Assembly (NCBI GenBank): GCA_949825045.1
Contig: OX463809.1
Location: 399,501 to 463,500 of the forward strand
Source: Argyresthia goedartella
Taxonomy: Eukaryota; Arthropoda; Insecta; Lepidoptera; Argyresthiidae
DNA length: 64,000 nucleotides
Direction: 5' to 3'
This document shows positions 1 through 10,816 of the stretch, piece after piece; the first letter of the stretch is position 1, and each line of letters opens with the position of its first letter. The translations under genes were made by a program, and so were the position numbers. The notes under the pieces were generated by a model. It was not told the origin of the DNA. It worked only from the letters and a program-made list of their open reading frames with translations, and did not search any database.

Positions 1-117
1 CCTGGTAACATGCTACATAGGAACACAACCCTTTTTTTAGATTAAGTTGTTCTACGAAGTTTAATACTATGTTTGTCAGTAAATACGAGTAGATTTGAAC
101 AGAATACACCGCGTTCT

Positions 118-200
118 ATGAGCACGGGTTTAGACTCCAGGCCATTCAGCTGTGGAATGTCCTGCGCCAACAGGAACAGTCCTCCTCTCAATATTTAATA
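118..200 (+). pseudogene. LINE C RT C-terminal fragment, left piece
   Basis: This stretch aligns by eye with 61750-61833, the last codons of the LINE C reverse transcriptase. Both share the stretch encoding HGFRL.AI.LWN. It is interrupted at about 200 by the mariner; the next LINE C bases (TTAAAAGTCG-like) reappear at about 3464. It has decayed and codes for nothing intact. Confidence 0.7.
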
Positions 201-271
201 TTAGGTCCTTACATATGAAATTGGCGTTTCGCCGTACTGGCCACTTTGATCTCAAATATCTCCTCTACCTA

Positions 272-1052
272 GTCGGTCCATAAGTTCTGTCACAAATATT
301 TTGCCGCATAGTAAATAATACCAAGTTTTATTTTATTTAATACTATATATGGTTTGACAGCTCATTAAATACTGATAAATTAGAACGATTATTGGATTTA
401 AATGCTTAAAGCCATATTAAACAAATGCTAGTTTCTTCAGAGATTTTGCACTTTTTTACCCAATCAAAAATACGGACGTGATTCACTTTATCTTTTTTCC
501 ATGACTCTTAAAACCTTTCAAACTTACGTGAGATTTTAGTCAGAACCCTCGCTGAACCCGTTACCTTCATTTTGAAGCATAAGATAACTAAGTCTGGGTA
601 AAACTAATTTTCATATTCACATTTTACGTAGTGTACTTGTTGCCCACAAGATCATTTTTATACGTTTTTCTGAAAACGTAAAAAGTACGTAAAGTTCTCT
701 TTGGGAGCAGTTGGAACTGAAAGCTAACAGAAAATCAAATGCTAGTTGTTAAGCATGGTCTACAATCGAGGTTTCAGAATAAATAAAAAAAAACTTGTTG
801 GTTATCTGGAACACTATTTTTTTATTAAATTTGTGGTAAGTGGTATTTTTGTCAGTTGCGGCGTGTTTTGGGTTCGCGATTGTCTCAAGTTATAAGGTTT
901 TTGGTCCATATTGCGATAATCGTACAAAATGTATTGTATTGCAATTTGATTCGTATAAAATAAGCTTTTTAATCATGTATAATACGAATAAGAAAAAGTT
1001 TATTGCTGAGTTTTATCTATCAAAAACCTTGTGACAGAACTTAAGGACCGAC
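272..1052. mobile_element. TIR element A (781 bp), TA target, mariner-like or MITE
   Basis: Terminal inverted repeats of about 25 bp, GTCGGTCCATAAGTTCTGTC at the left and its near-perfect complement ending GGACCGAC at 1052, are flanked by TA at 270-271 and 1053-1054. TA duplication fits the Tc1/mariner superfamily. A 64-codon frame at 840-1034 runs into the right repeat and shows no transposase motif, so this is probably a non-autonomous derivative. It sits in the left target duplication of element B and is therefore the youngest of the nest. Confidence 0.7.
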
Positions 1053-1055
1053 TAG

Positions 1056-2245
1056 TGCCCGGTTCCTATATTTAACGGATCGTCATCCGTAAAAGTAACT
1101 GTCCGTTTTTCCCTAACCAACTACGAGTCGTTAATACCGTTCCACAATTTACTTTCTGTACCTTTTACCTACGGACGTCCGTTGGTCATAGATGTCATTG
1201 AAATACCGACGCGCCCTCTTCACTCAGAGATGTGCGTTTCGTTATATGCAGGATTGAAATTTGTAATAAGATAAAGTTCAAGCCGATACAAATTAGATTT
1301 ACATACGAATTGATCTTAGAGTTCTCTAAACTTATGATGTTTATTAGAGCTACACGAACGCAGGCATCTTCGTGACATATTTTTTTCCTTATCAAACTTA
1401 ATAGAATGCATAGAATACATAACAAGGACGGAACGTTCATCGCGCGAAAAAGACATTTGACTCGAAATTGACATCCATCAATTGAAATAAGTATACATAT
1501 ATCCTGCAAAAAGTTTGAGTCTTCTTCTAGTCGACAAATTCTTCAAAAAATACAAAGTGTATAATACATTTCAAACGACCAGGTTTGAAATGTATATTAC
1601 GCCGGTGAGTACCTATCATCTTCCCATTTGATTTATCTACAAATTTGTCTGCCGCCTAGTAGGCATGCAAAGTTTTTGCCTCAGTACCTAAATCTTCATT
1701 CAGGGCTAAGACTCAGGGATATTTCTGTCGGTTCTTTCGTTCTAGTCGCTCCCTCATGGCTGAGGATCGTGACCGTCATGGTTGTTGGTACGGGGCTTGT
1801 TCAATGATCTCCCATTTGTTCTGTCCTGGGCTGCATGTTTTGCCTATTATCTTCTGCTGAGTCAGTCTCGCTGGAGTTCGATATAATTTCGAACACTTCT
1901 CTGTCACTATCTGATGAACTGGTCATTTTAAATTCAAAATTACAGCAAAAACAGTGAAATATAAAATTTAACCGACCGAAATTGAGGGGTAACCAAGTGA
2001 CATTACGAATAGTTATCTGGAAAGTCTACTGACGTTTAAAATATTTATAGGAACGCAACCAAGTGACATCTCCATGCAATACGCTTACGCTCCGTTGCCG
2101 GTAAACCTCCCATCCGTTAGTAGCCAGCCGTCGGTTGGTTGCATAACGAGACGTTTGTTATAGGAACGGTTTTAGCTTACGCCTCGTAGAATTAACTACC
2201 ATTCGTAACTAAAACGGATCGTTTTTGAAATATAGGAACCGGGCA
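1056..2245. mobile_element. TIR element B (1190 bp), TSD TAG, superfamily unknown
   Basis: The ends are perfect inverted repeats, TGCCCGGTTCCTATATTT at 1056 and its complement ending at 2245. The reconstructed mariner target has one TAG where the insertion has two (270-271 plus 1055, and 2246-2248). On the minus strand an ATG at 1926 opens a 41-codon Ser/Asp/Glu-rich frame (MTSSSDSDREVF...) that stops at 1801. This looks like the acidic start of a transposase, as seen in piggyBac-like proteins, but nothing else supports that class and the target is not TTAA. Confidence 0.65.
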
Positions 2246-2372
2246 TAGGTATGGTTAGGAATTCCAAATTCAAATGTATACAGCTATTTACTCATGTATT
2301 TGTATTTCTAAAATTATAATTCATTTGTTTTTTCCTCAAATGTTTTTTTTCTTGCGTCACTCAGCTTACAAA

Positions 2373-3403
2373 ATGGAAAACTTGAAATATAGCATTATTT
2401 ACGAGTATGAGTTCTACCGTGGCACCAGTGCTGCAGAAACGGCTCGAAGGATAAATGATGTGTATGGCGACGGTGCCGCAATAGAAAACACAGTGCGTTT
2501 TTGGTTCCAACGTTTTCGTTCTGGAAATTTCGAACAAGCCCCGGACGGCCAACTTATCAACTTTGGACGGCCGGAGACCAAAGTTGATAATGAAGAACTG
2601 AAGGCTATTGTGGAAGCGGATCCATCGCAAACCACGTCCGAGTTAGCTGCAGGCTGCGGTGTTAGTGATAAAACTGTTTTAATCCACTTGAAGCAAATTG
2701 GGAAGGTGAAATAGCTTGAAAGGTGGGTACCTCACGAACTGAGTGAAGCAAATCAACAAACGCGCGTTGACTGCTGCGTAGCATTACTCACCCGGCACAA
2801 TAATGAAAGGATTTTAAATCGAATCATAACCTGTGATGAAAAGTGGATGCTGTACAATAATCGGAAGCGCTCATCGCAATGGCTGAACCCTGCCGAACCA
2901 GCCAAAACATGCCCCAAGCGAAAATTGACTCCAAAAAAGTTACTTGTAAGCGTTTGGTGGACTAGTGCTGGTGTCGTTCACTACAGCTTTCTTAAATCTG
3001 GCCAGACGATTACGGCAGATGTCTATTGTCAGCAACTGCAAATCATGATGGAAAATCTAGCTGCTAAACAACCGAGGCTGGTCAATCGCTCTAGGCCACT
3101 GCTGCTTCATGATAACGCTAGACCACACACTGCACAACAGACGGCTACCATATTAGAGGAGCTTCAATTGGAATGTCTAAGAGATCCACCGTAATTTCCG
3201 GACCTTGTTCCAACATATTACCATTTTTTCGAAATTTGGATTACTTCTTGAAAGGGAAAAAATTCAACTCCGATGGGGCAGTCCAAACCGCCTTCAAAGA
3301 TTTTATTGATTCCCGTCGGAATATTTTTTTAAGTAAAGGGATCGAAGAACTACCTATGAAATGGCAAAAGTGTATAGATAGCAATGGTACATACTTTGAT
3401 TAA
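2373..3403 (+). pseudogene. mariner transposase, inactivated
   Basis: This is the DDE transposase that would cut and paste the element at TA sites in the nucleus. The ATG at 2373 opens a frame with the N-terminal helix-turn-helix region and the linker motif WVPHEL (about 2729). CDEKW carries the first catalytic Asp (about 2835) and HDNARPHTA the second (about 3110). The expected third Asp of the DD34D triad lies in a PTDYH-like motif, but the sequence here reads PTYYH at about 3210, so Asp is replaced by Tyr. A TAG at 2712-2714 and a TAA at 3192-3194 interrupt the frame, and a frameshift near 3220 moves the C-terminus into another frame ending at 3403. Full length would be about 345 residues, as in other mariners. 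Confidence 0.9.
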
Positions 3404-3504
3404 ATAAATATATTATATTAAAAAAAACGACTATGTTCCTCCCATGCAAAACGCCAATTTCATTTAAAAGTCGCGTGAACAAAAACTCAAAACCTGAAAA
3501 TTCA

Positions 3505-3745
3505 AATCATTTACTGTAAGTAGTCAAACATAATGCACTTTTACAAGTCAACCACTTAAGTCTCAAATTCATAGAGAAAAATAAAAAATGATCAAATATT
3601 ATCAAATAAACTAATGAGCAAGGTTTGAGTTTGAAAAATGAAATTTCCCTTACAAATGGTCATGCAAGGCTGAATCTTGTACAGGAAAAGTGCTTCGAAA
3701 ATACGCCCGTCAGAGAAGAGAGCACCAAGAAAGTCTACGGTGATA
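3505..3745 (-). repeat. LINE-like 3' end repeat, copy 1
   Basis: The reverse complement matches 40950-41218, with shared blocks such as TCTTCTCTGACGGGCGTATT and the end AAATGATTTGA. The TTTGA-type tail resembles the tandem tails of CR1-like LINEs. No coding part is visible. The parent family is not identified. Confidence 0.6.
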
Positions 3746-3941
3746 TATATTTTTTTAATTTTAGTAAAGCAATGCCACAATGTACAATATAAAAATAATC
3801 TAATCTAAAGACAGTATTATAACATCGTATCTAAAAGTACAAAAAAATGACTGAATTTTACTTTATAATAGCAGTAAACTAGTAGTAAACATAAATGTGA
3901 ATGCTACATAATGCCTAATTATGTACAGTTACATACACTAG

Positions 3942-4254
3942 TTTATCTACACATATATCATAAGCTCTCTTTGATGTGTTCAGGAACCGCATGTTTGACC
4001 GGCATTGTGGCTCTGCAGTTGTTTAGCTTGTTCTGTAGTACCAACTTCACAGACAAACTAGGGGCGGCACGCAGGCGGGCGTCGGCGTTCGCAATTAGAA
4101 TGTCATAATATGTAGAAAAGATACACATAATGGTCATAATGTACAAATTTTCAGATAAGAAATGAGTTTTTACCAAATGGTTTTACATTATGCTGGTCTT
4201 AACGTGTGATTTTAAGACGCAGTAAATAGGGTTTATGATACGTGTGTAGATAAA
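3942..4254. mobile_element. MITE-1, copy 1 (313 bp)
   Basis: The ends TTTATCTACACATATATCAT and ATGATACGTGTGTAGATAAA are inverted repeats of about 22 bp. Related copies are at 44806-44985 (partial) and 48809-49169. It is too short to encode a transposase. The short reading frames inside it recur only because the element is repeated. The target duplication is unclear. Confidence 0.75.
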
Positions 4255-4584
4255 AGAAATAAATAAGAACAAACACAATCTGTAATAAACCTTATCAAAG
4301 TTTTAAACCATCGCATGGGTGATTGATCGATTCCCTCTGGTAACTTATTATGGGAATTGCCCATACATGAACCATTAACCTCCTCCAACCGAAAACTAGT
4401 CAATTTCTAGTGTTGAATTTATGAACATCGAAATTTTTAGGTGTGTTGGGCGACAAAGGTGTTAATATTTTTCCGAACTGTTAAGCAATTACGACTCTAT
4501 TATATTATATTTATATAGGAAATCCTACATTTAGTTTAAATGTTTTTATATTATATATTTAGGAAACGAGGTCGGCTATCTGTA

Positions 4585-4637
4585 TTTTTGTGGAAAAACG
4601 ACTTTTGGATAGTGCCAAAATCGTTTTTCCACAAAAA
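4585..4637. repeat. hairpin, about 23-bp arms
   Basis: Left arm TTTTTGTGGAAAAACGACTT and its continuation TTGG pair with a right arm starting CCAAAATCG, with a 6-nt loop and one unpaired base. It lies next to the repeat starting at 4661 and may be part of that element or a separate foldback remnant. Confidence 0.6.
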
Positions 4638-4660
4638 CACTCAAAATTTTAAACACTTTT

Positions 4661-4850
4661 TAGGGTTCCGAACCCAAAGGGTACCAAACGGGACCCTATT
4701 ACTAAGCCTCAGCTGACCGTCCGTCCGTCCGTTTGTCCGTCTGTCACCGGGCTCTACCGGATCAACGGAAAGAGGAGACTGAAATGTTCACAGAGGGTGC
4801 ATTTCTGTTGCCGCTATATCAACAAATAATAAAAAATAGAGGTTTTTAAG
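4661..4850 (+). repeat. dispersed repeat with TCCG/TCTG-rich core, copy 1
   Basis: It begins TAGGGTTCCG, contains GGGACCCTATTACTAAGCC and then CCGTCCGTCCGTTTGTCCG. From memory this pattern is very common in lepidopteran genomic and UTR sequence. A second, inverted, shorter copy is at 6005-6112. No coding capacity. Confidence 0.6.
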
Positions 4851-6004
4851 AATTAAAAGTAGTACTCATATAAGAGATTATTTGTATGGCGATTTTCTCA
4901 GCCATTTTGTTTTATTTGTTAATCGGTGAATCGGTGAATAATCGGTGATCCCAATATTATCTGAAAAGATAAAGAGTGTTATGCTTAGTTATCTGTCATT
5001 ATAAGATTGATAATTGTTCATTATAACTATATATATACATTTATATTTTATCAAACCTATCTGATTTTATTTATTTTAATAAGTTACTCAATTTCTATCC
5101 ACTTCCGGTTTTAATGAGCTAAGAGTTTCGTTAACCTGAATACATCGTTCAATACTGATATACTACATACACAAAACTCTTTTTCAATGTTTCGATGTAC
5201 GGCCTTGAATGTAGTCCTACCTAGTATTTGATAATTGTATTATTAAAAATTAAAAAGGTATACGAACTCGTTCAAAATACTGTCGTTTTAGGTTTTTCCT
5301 TGTAAATTGGTATGGGACCCTTCGTGTGCGGGTCCGACGTCCTATTCGCACTTGACCGCTTTTACTAACGTATTATACGTAGCAAAGAAGGCCATCTTTC
5401 CTAGTAAACTTACGTCAAAGTTACAGGTTATTTTCAAATACACTATCTGCAAAAGTTCAAAATCAAGCATGGCTTCCTGCTTTCTCGACCATTCATGCTC
5501 CCGCCTTTTGCACACTGTCAGTGTGACAAAAGTATTTGTTTGGTTATTTGGTGTAAGATTTTATTGTTTGATTGTAATTTTTGCTACCGAAGCCAAAGAA
5601 ATTCAGCGAAATATTAATCATGGATTGCTGCGCAACACCAGCTGTGAATAATCGTAATGCCCGAAAACGACAAAAGGATTCTGCGAAATGGAAAAGAAAT
5701 GTTGCCAACAAACAGGTTAGTTCACTTCATAGGGTTGGCACTTACAACTAGTATTTTATGACTTTTTAACTTACAAGAACTTATTTTATTTTTATTTTAT
5801 TATTTATGGATCTATGTTATCTGAAAATGAAATTTATTATTATTATATTATATATTATATTTAGCAGGTGCAGGTAAGTAACTTGATATGATGTAGTGAC
5901 TGTAAAAAAACATTGTTGTGTGTGGGTTCTTAAAATTTGCAATTTTATTTAATTATTATTATTCGTTATTATAGCGGCAAAAAAAAACACACTGTTAACA
6001 TTTC

Positions 6005-6112
6005 ACATCAACAGTCTATGTATAATGGTTTATGTTATCACTTACAGCCCGCTGACAGACGGATAGACAGACGGCCGGTCAGCGGAGGCTTAGTAATAGG
6101 TTCCCGTTTTTT
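6005..6112 (-). repeat. dispersed repeat with TCCG/TCTG-rich core, copy 2 (inverted)
   Basis: The reverse complement contains CGGGAACCTATTACTAAGCC followed by TCTGTCTATCCGTCTGTC, matching copy 1 at 4661. It is truncated relative to copy 1. It lies between the two coding pieces of the gene remnant at 5620-7265. Confidence 0.6.
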
Positions 6113-6229
6113 TTACAATTATGTTTTTTTTATCGGGTATACTATAGATATCGTTCACCTTAATATGGGAGAAGAAGTTGGTGGGGGTGTAGAGAGGAGC
6201 TCCTTTATCCCCCTAGTATATATATTTTT

Positions 6230-6562
6230 TGAAAATGAGTTTTTTTTGTTTTTTTTTTTTTAAATCTGGTGTTATATTTTTGCATACATTGGTACATATT
6301 TTTGCTACGAAAGATACAAAGCAACCCGTAGAGGGGAACTTGGTGTTACCCCTAGAACTACCCTCTCCACCGGGACTCCCCCTTTTTTCAGGTCTATGTT
6401 CAAAATTGCCATAGCTCCGCCTAATAAGGGGCTGCGGCGGCGAAAGGTAGAATGCAGCAGCGCATCCACCCAAAACAAAAATAATTCATATCATTAAAAG
6501 TTGTTTTTATTTGCATACGCTTCGCTACACTCCGCTTCGCTACGCTCCGGTTTCGCTTCTTC
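6230..6562. other. low-complexity and short degenerate tandem stretch
   Basis: This contains a T-rich run at 6239-6262 and, at 6512-6562, an imprecise tandem array of a GCTTCGCTACGCTCC-like unit. No gene was found. Confidence 0.5.
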
Positions 6563-7322
6563 TAAGTTCTAACATTACCTACAACCCAATTGAAATTTAA
6601 TTACAATATCCTAATCTGGCCAATTTTGACTCAAGACATATACTGCTACTTTAACTCCGTCTCCATAGTGTTTTTTAAAAAAAAAAATAGCAGGATTGAG
6701 TTTCTATTCGCTTAAGTCTTTGCATTTTAATTTAAATGGTGATTAAATAAAACTGAGTCTCCGGAAATAAAAAAAAAAGCTTCGGGAAGACGAGGATGGA
6801 CTAAAAATTATTTTGTTCGACTGTATAAAAATCTACCTCTCCCTAAAGTATCAGTTTTTTTTTGTTTTCAATTCAATTCAAGATAAATACAGAAACTTCT
6901 TAAAATGAATAGTTGGGTGGTCATTCCATCCATGACAGGTTTGATTGTGATCAAATGGCATATTACAGCCGACAACTGTATTTTTACAACTTCACCATGG
7001 TGGAAGGACCATCCACGCAAAAGTTATCAAAACAAAATATCTTCTTTTATTACTTTTATTCATTATTTGTACATACGTAGGGAATATGAGAATAGGATAG
7101 GAAGAATAGGAGAATGAAATTGTATTTCCCATGACGGGATATTCTATTATGCCTGCAGATAGAATATATGGGGCCATTGAAAATAAATTAAAGATATTGC
7201 AAGTTATAGTACATCCGGATGAAATAAATGAAATAATTACTGATACATCGTTTGGAAGCATCAGATGAACAGGATGCCTTACGCATTCAAATGTTTAATA
7301 TTGTAACTTAAAAAAAAAACAT

Positions 7323-8383
7323 TACCTTATTTATTTATTTATTTATTTATTGATCTTAAAAAATCCACAGCTAATACAATTATGTAAGGCAAGAAAAATA
7401 ATCTTAACATTAGCCAATAACGGATTTACATTTTTTTGTTTAAATATTATAAGACAAACGTACTTGGCGATTATACTTATATATAGAAATTATAACTAAA
7501 ACTAGTTATACATATATGTAACTAGTGTTGATTTAGTTTTAAAAATTTAATTTATATTATTGCAAGTTGAGATGTGGTGTGCCGGTTGTGTAAGTAGTTT
7601 AGGTTGCATGTGTTGTGTAGTGGTGTGAGTGTAGTTGTACCTGTATCTGCTTAGCCCTACGACGACGATGGTCTTGGGATCGGGACTGTGTCTATTGAAT
7701 TTCCACTAAGCAGGGTGAGTATAGGTGAGTAGGCTTTCGTATGACACGGCAGATACATCATCAATGTATCTGTTTGTTTTAATAATTCAAATAATATTTT
7801 TCTTAAAAACCTGTTTAGAGGTGTTAAAAATGTCTAGGTCCTTATCTTTGGAAAGCTTGTTGTAATTTAAATGACACCTATTCATGCTGAGTTTTGTGCA
7901 TAGTTAGACCGAAATAGGGGGACATGGAAGAGAGGAGTGTGCCTGGTTCTTTTATTCGGAACATTTAACCGAAGTGCTGAGGAGATTAATTCAGGACAGT
8001 TCAGTCTTCCACTACACAGGTCATGAAGAAATAGCATGTCCAGGAGACGCCTCCTGTCCTCGAGTGTTTGCAGTTTGTGCTTTTCCAACGAAGTATTGTA
8101 GTTCTTCAAAGGAGAGTGGTAGCCAGTGCGGTAATTAAGATGTTTAATGAATTTGCGTTGTAATGATTCAATTGACTCAATGTGGCATATATATTGGGGT
8201 CGCCAGATAGGGCTACAGTATTCTAGAACACTGCGCACGTACGAGTAGTAGAGAACCTTTATACACAGTGGGTCAGTGAATGCCTGGCTCGTTCGAAGTA
8301 CAAAACCCAGGTTCTTATAGGCCTTGTCTGTAGCAGCGTCTATATGTTGAGAGAATGTGAGCTTTGAATCGAGTAAAACTCCT
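7323..8383 (-). mobile_element. 5'-truncated CR1/Jockey-type LINE with AAAT-type tail
   Basis: On the minus strand, the RT C-terminus (8383-7787) is followed by a 3' untranslated region and a tail of about seven AAAT-type repeats at 7323-7352. The 5' end is cut inside the RT frame at about 8383, the usual result of incomplete target-primed reverse transcription. It belongs to a different family from LINEs A to D below. Confidence 0.75.
7787..8383 (-). pseudogene. LINE reverse transcriptase C-terminal domain
   Basis: The frame from about 8383 reads GVLLDSKLTFSQHI, YVRSVLEYCSPIW and SIQ/SLQRKFIKHLNYR, the conserved post-catalytic thumb region of non-LTR reverse transcriptases. The catalytic FADD/YADD part is absent. 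The frame stops at 7882-7884, but the expected C-terminal block SKDKDLDIFNTSKQ continues in another frame to a stop at 7787, so a frameshift lies near 7890. The only Met in the frame (8238) is internal and is not a real start. Confidence 0.8.
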
Positions 8384-8757
8384 TCTTAATAACTTTTGTA
8401 TGTATTTGACAACCCTAACTTTAACTGTATTTGTTTACTATCAAATGCGGCAATCTGTCGTTTAGTAAGGATCAAACATGTAAATCTGCAGCTAGGTTGG
8501 GATCAAATATGGATATCATCAAAGTTAATATTCATAACTGGCAATCTGCAAAATAGAATATTCATTTGTCGGTTTACTTACTGATTGCCCCGGGCATATG
8601 TTGTTACTTCTTCTAGAATGGTCATTAATCAAAAATGTTTCAAAAATATTGATAATGTCCGTGATATTATTTTTCGTCCTTTGACACAAATAAGTCAAAA
8701 TAAGATTCTATAGGATATGCCACTTTTGATTCTATAGGACTCAAATATATTATTGTA

Positions 8758-8905
8758 CCTCTGCTCAGCAATCGACCTGTCTCGTCCTAATTTGGTTTGC
8801 TGGATAAGATCTCTTAACATAGATAAGCTCGCCTTTGTATACTATTTTTATGTAAGTGATGTTGTTTTTATATTATTTGTGTGCAAATAAACGTCACTTT
8901 ATTAC
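8758..8905 (+). repeat. LINE C-type 3' UTR fragment
   Basis: It shares TGGTTTGCTGG, ATCTC and ATAAGCTCGCCTTTG with the LINE C 3' region at 36445-36560 and with 20360-20401, and ends in a GTGCAAATAAA-type terminus. Non-coding 3' end of a truncated insertion. Confidence 0.6.
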
Positions 8906-9165
8906 AAGTACGTTTTTACGCATACTTGGTTTTCACATTTTCCACAGACAACACTTTGACTACCTTGAGGTTTTCAACTGACTTCATCCAATATGTCAAG
9001 TACATTATTCTTCCAGTTTATTTATAGAGCACCTATTGAGAGTTCCGTCTATTACCGCGCCGCGAAACGTTCACGCAGTCTCTGAAATCGTCCACATATT
9101 TCTCCGAGGTCCGCAACTCCACAGCGAGTGTGCCAGTGCTTGGCTGGTTTTATAGAAATGTCGTC

Positions 9166-9511
9166 AACGGTAATATCGTTGGAAAGTGCGGGACAGAGCT
9201 ATGCGCTATACATATACAGGGTGTAACAGAAAGGAATAATATTTTAAGGTATTGTTTGGGACATCATTCTGAACAAACTTTTACTTTGACACCGATATGA
9301 TTAGATCAACTTAATTTTTATTCCTAAGTTTTGGCCCAGGGCGGTCAGCAGATTTGTATGGAGAAGTGAAAAAAAATTTGCTCTGATCAAATCAGTTTTG
9401 GGGAGAAATATTCTCAGAATGACGTCCCTAGCAACTCCTTAAATATGACTACACCTTTCTGTTACCTCGTGTATAGAGCTCTGTCCGTCACTTTCCTACG
9501 ATATTACCGTC
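9166..9511. mobile_element. foldback element with about 60-bp arms
   Basis: The left arm (9166-9234, ACGGTAATATCGTTGGAAAG ... GTAACAGAAAGG) is complementary to the right arm (9454-9511, CCTTTCTGTTACC ... CTACGATATTACCGT), with a length difference of about 10 bp. An inner repeat starts with CAGGGTGTAACAG next to TATA, similar to many arthropod TIR elements that insert at TA. No coding capacity. It may be one foldback MITE or one MITE inside another. Confidence 0.65.
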
Positions 9512-10816
9512 CACAACACTACTTACTTAAAAAGGCTCACGGATTCAAATATCGCGAGTAATCCATCAGGCGGGTGTTGCCAGCGTTGTCATCGCGATTG
9601 ATGATGGGAAGCTGCTTGAAACGCAATCAATTCCAAATGCATCTTAGTGACAGTGCAGAGTGAGATTGTTGTCACTTGGGTGAAACCATTTGGACTATTG
9701 GTTCCTTGCGGATCTTTTATTCCATTAGCTTTTTATTTCATCTTTAATGTTACCGTGTAGCGTCACTTAGCAGATTGGCTTTAAATCAGAAATTTATATT
9801 TGCGATTTTCAAGGCTAACATTTAGATTTACTTACTAAAAAGACTAAAAGTGGACAAGTCTGAAGATCGCAACAATTGGTGCGCCTTATACTCTTATATC
9901 TTCCCCTAATTAAATTACATTTATGTATGAATGAATAAATCATATTTGTATTGCCAGCAACATAACGTTAGCTTACTACCCGACGTCCACTAATACGCTA
10001 ATAAGCATGCGATGGGCAGTTTCCCTGCTCCTATTACTATCGTCGAGATCCGGCCATCAATAGGGTCACCTCAATAAATTAAGTTCGTGTGGCCATTACG
10101 GAAGGTAAAAGGTTCACATTGTGACCCGCAAGGGCAACGTCGCTGCTGATGAGACGACAGCACCGACACCAGGTGGTACGACTAAACTCGCACCTCTAGT
10201 CTTGTAGATTCTTTGTTTACAAACAAATGCAAATTCAAAAAATATAATAAGAACGTCAAAGTCAAAGGTTATATATTTCCCAATGAATCTTTGAATACTT
10301 AAAATCTACACAATTAGTAATGCGAGTACAGAGGGCAACTTCATACACCTACTTACTATTTTAGGGTTATGATGGTTTTGTTTGAGTTCAAGAAGAGAGG
10401 CGAGCGTTAAATAACCGGTGCACTCAAAACATTCTCAGCGACACATTTGAGTAGCTATTGATAATAGCATTTTGATGATATCTCTGATTCTTATCATTTT
10501 ATTTGCACCACACCCAGACTACGGATTCAAACATTCCAAAATTTCAAGTCCTACAAGGAAAACGAAGAGAAGGGTGCACAATTCACAAAAATCCGAAAAG
10601 GGTAACCAGCACAAAGAAAGATAAGGATAAGGATCTCTAACGAGCTATCGCTATGTCAGGAGCAACTCTAACTCAGCAAGAATGAATATGAAGAGAACAT
10701 CTGAGCATTCGATTGCTACAGGATTCGTTAGAAGATATGACTAACAAAACTTTGTAATTAGCATGTTTGTGTTGTAACAATAAGTCTAAGCTTTATTTTA
10801 TTTTTATTTTAAGTAA
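9512..10816. other. no gene recognised
   Basis: AT-rich sequence without a long frame, recognisable repeat or RNA gene. The part at 10500-10700 is less AT-rich and may be an old element, but nothing identifiable was seen. Confidence 0.4.

Larger units (their letters stand above)
201..3463 (+). mobile_element. mariner element carrying a 2-kb nested insertion
   Basis: The left terminal inverted repeat starts TTAGGTCCTTACATATG at 201, and its inner part GAAATTGGCGTTT matches inverted AAACGCCAATTTC at about 3449-3461. Removing the inserted block at 272-2248 leaves about 1.29 kb, the normal length of a mariner. The outermost 15 or so bases of the right repeat are missing, so the right boundary is approximate. 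Both flanks are LINE C sequence, so the mariner landed in an older LINE C copy. The transposase inside is broken, so the element cannot move by itself. Confidence 0.85.
5620..7265 (+). pseudogene. broken multi-exon transposon-type gene of a multi-copy arthropod family
   Basis: Two separated stretches look like the start and end of one protein. ATG at 5620 opens 32 codons (5620-5715) with a basic RKRQKDSAKWKRNVANKQ block, followed by a splice donor GTTAGT. Around 6965-7090 there is a TADNC and later QNK..SFITFIHYL pattern, and 7117-7265 reads FPMTGYSIMPADRIYGAIE then a stop. From memory, a large family of unnamed arthropod proteins has the same order: a basic WKRN block, an ADNC..QNKN motif, then FP..GHS..P.DR.FG.IEK. 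They are probably DDE-type transposon proteins. The middle is missing or degenerate, an unrelated repeat (6005-6112) lies between the pieces, and splice sites beyond the first are unclear. Function is inferred. Confidence 0.45.

Noticed and set aside
1195..1509. Membrane protein on the minus strand
   Set aside because: Lies inside TIR element B, composition is AT-driven, and no transmembrane pattern or homology stands out.
3911..4108. Small protein with relatives at 44727 and 48781
   Set aside because: The similarity comes from MITE-1 copies; frames are not conserved as protein.
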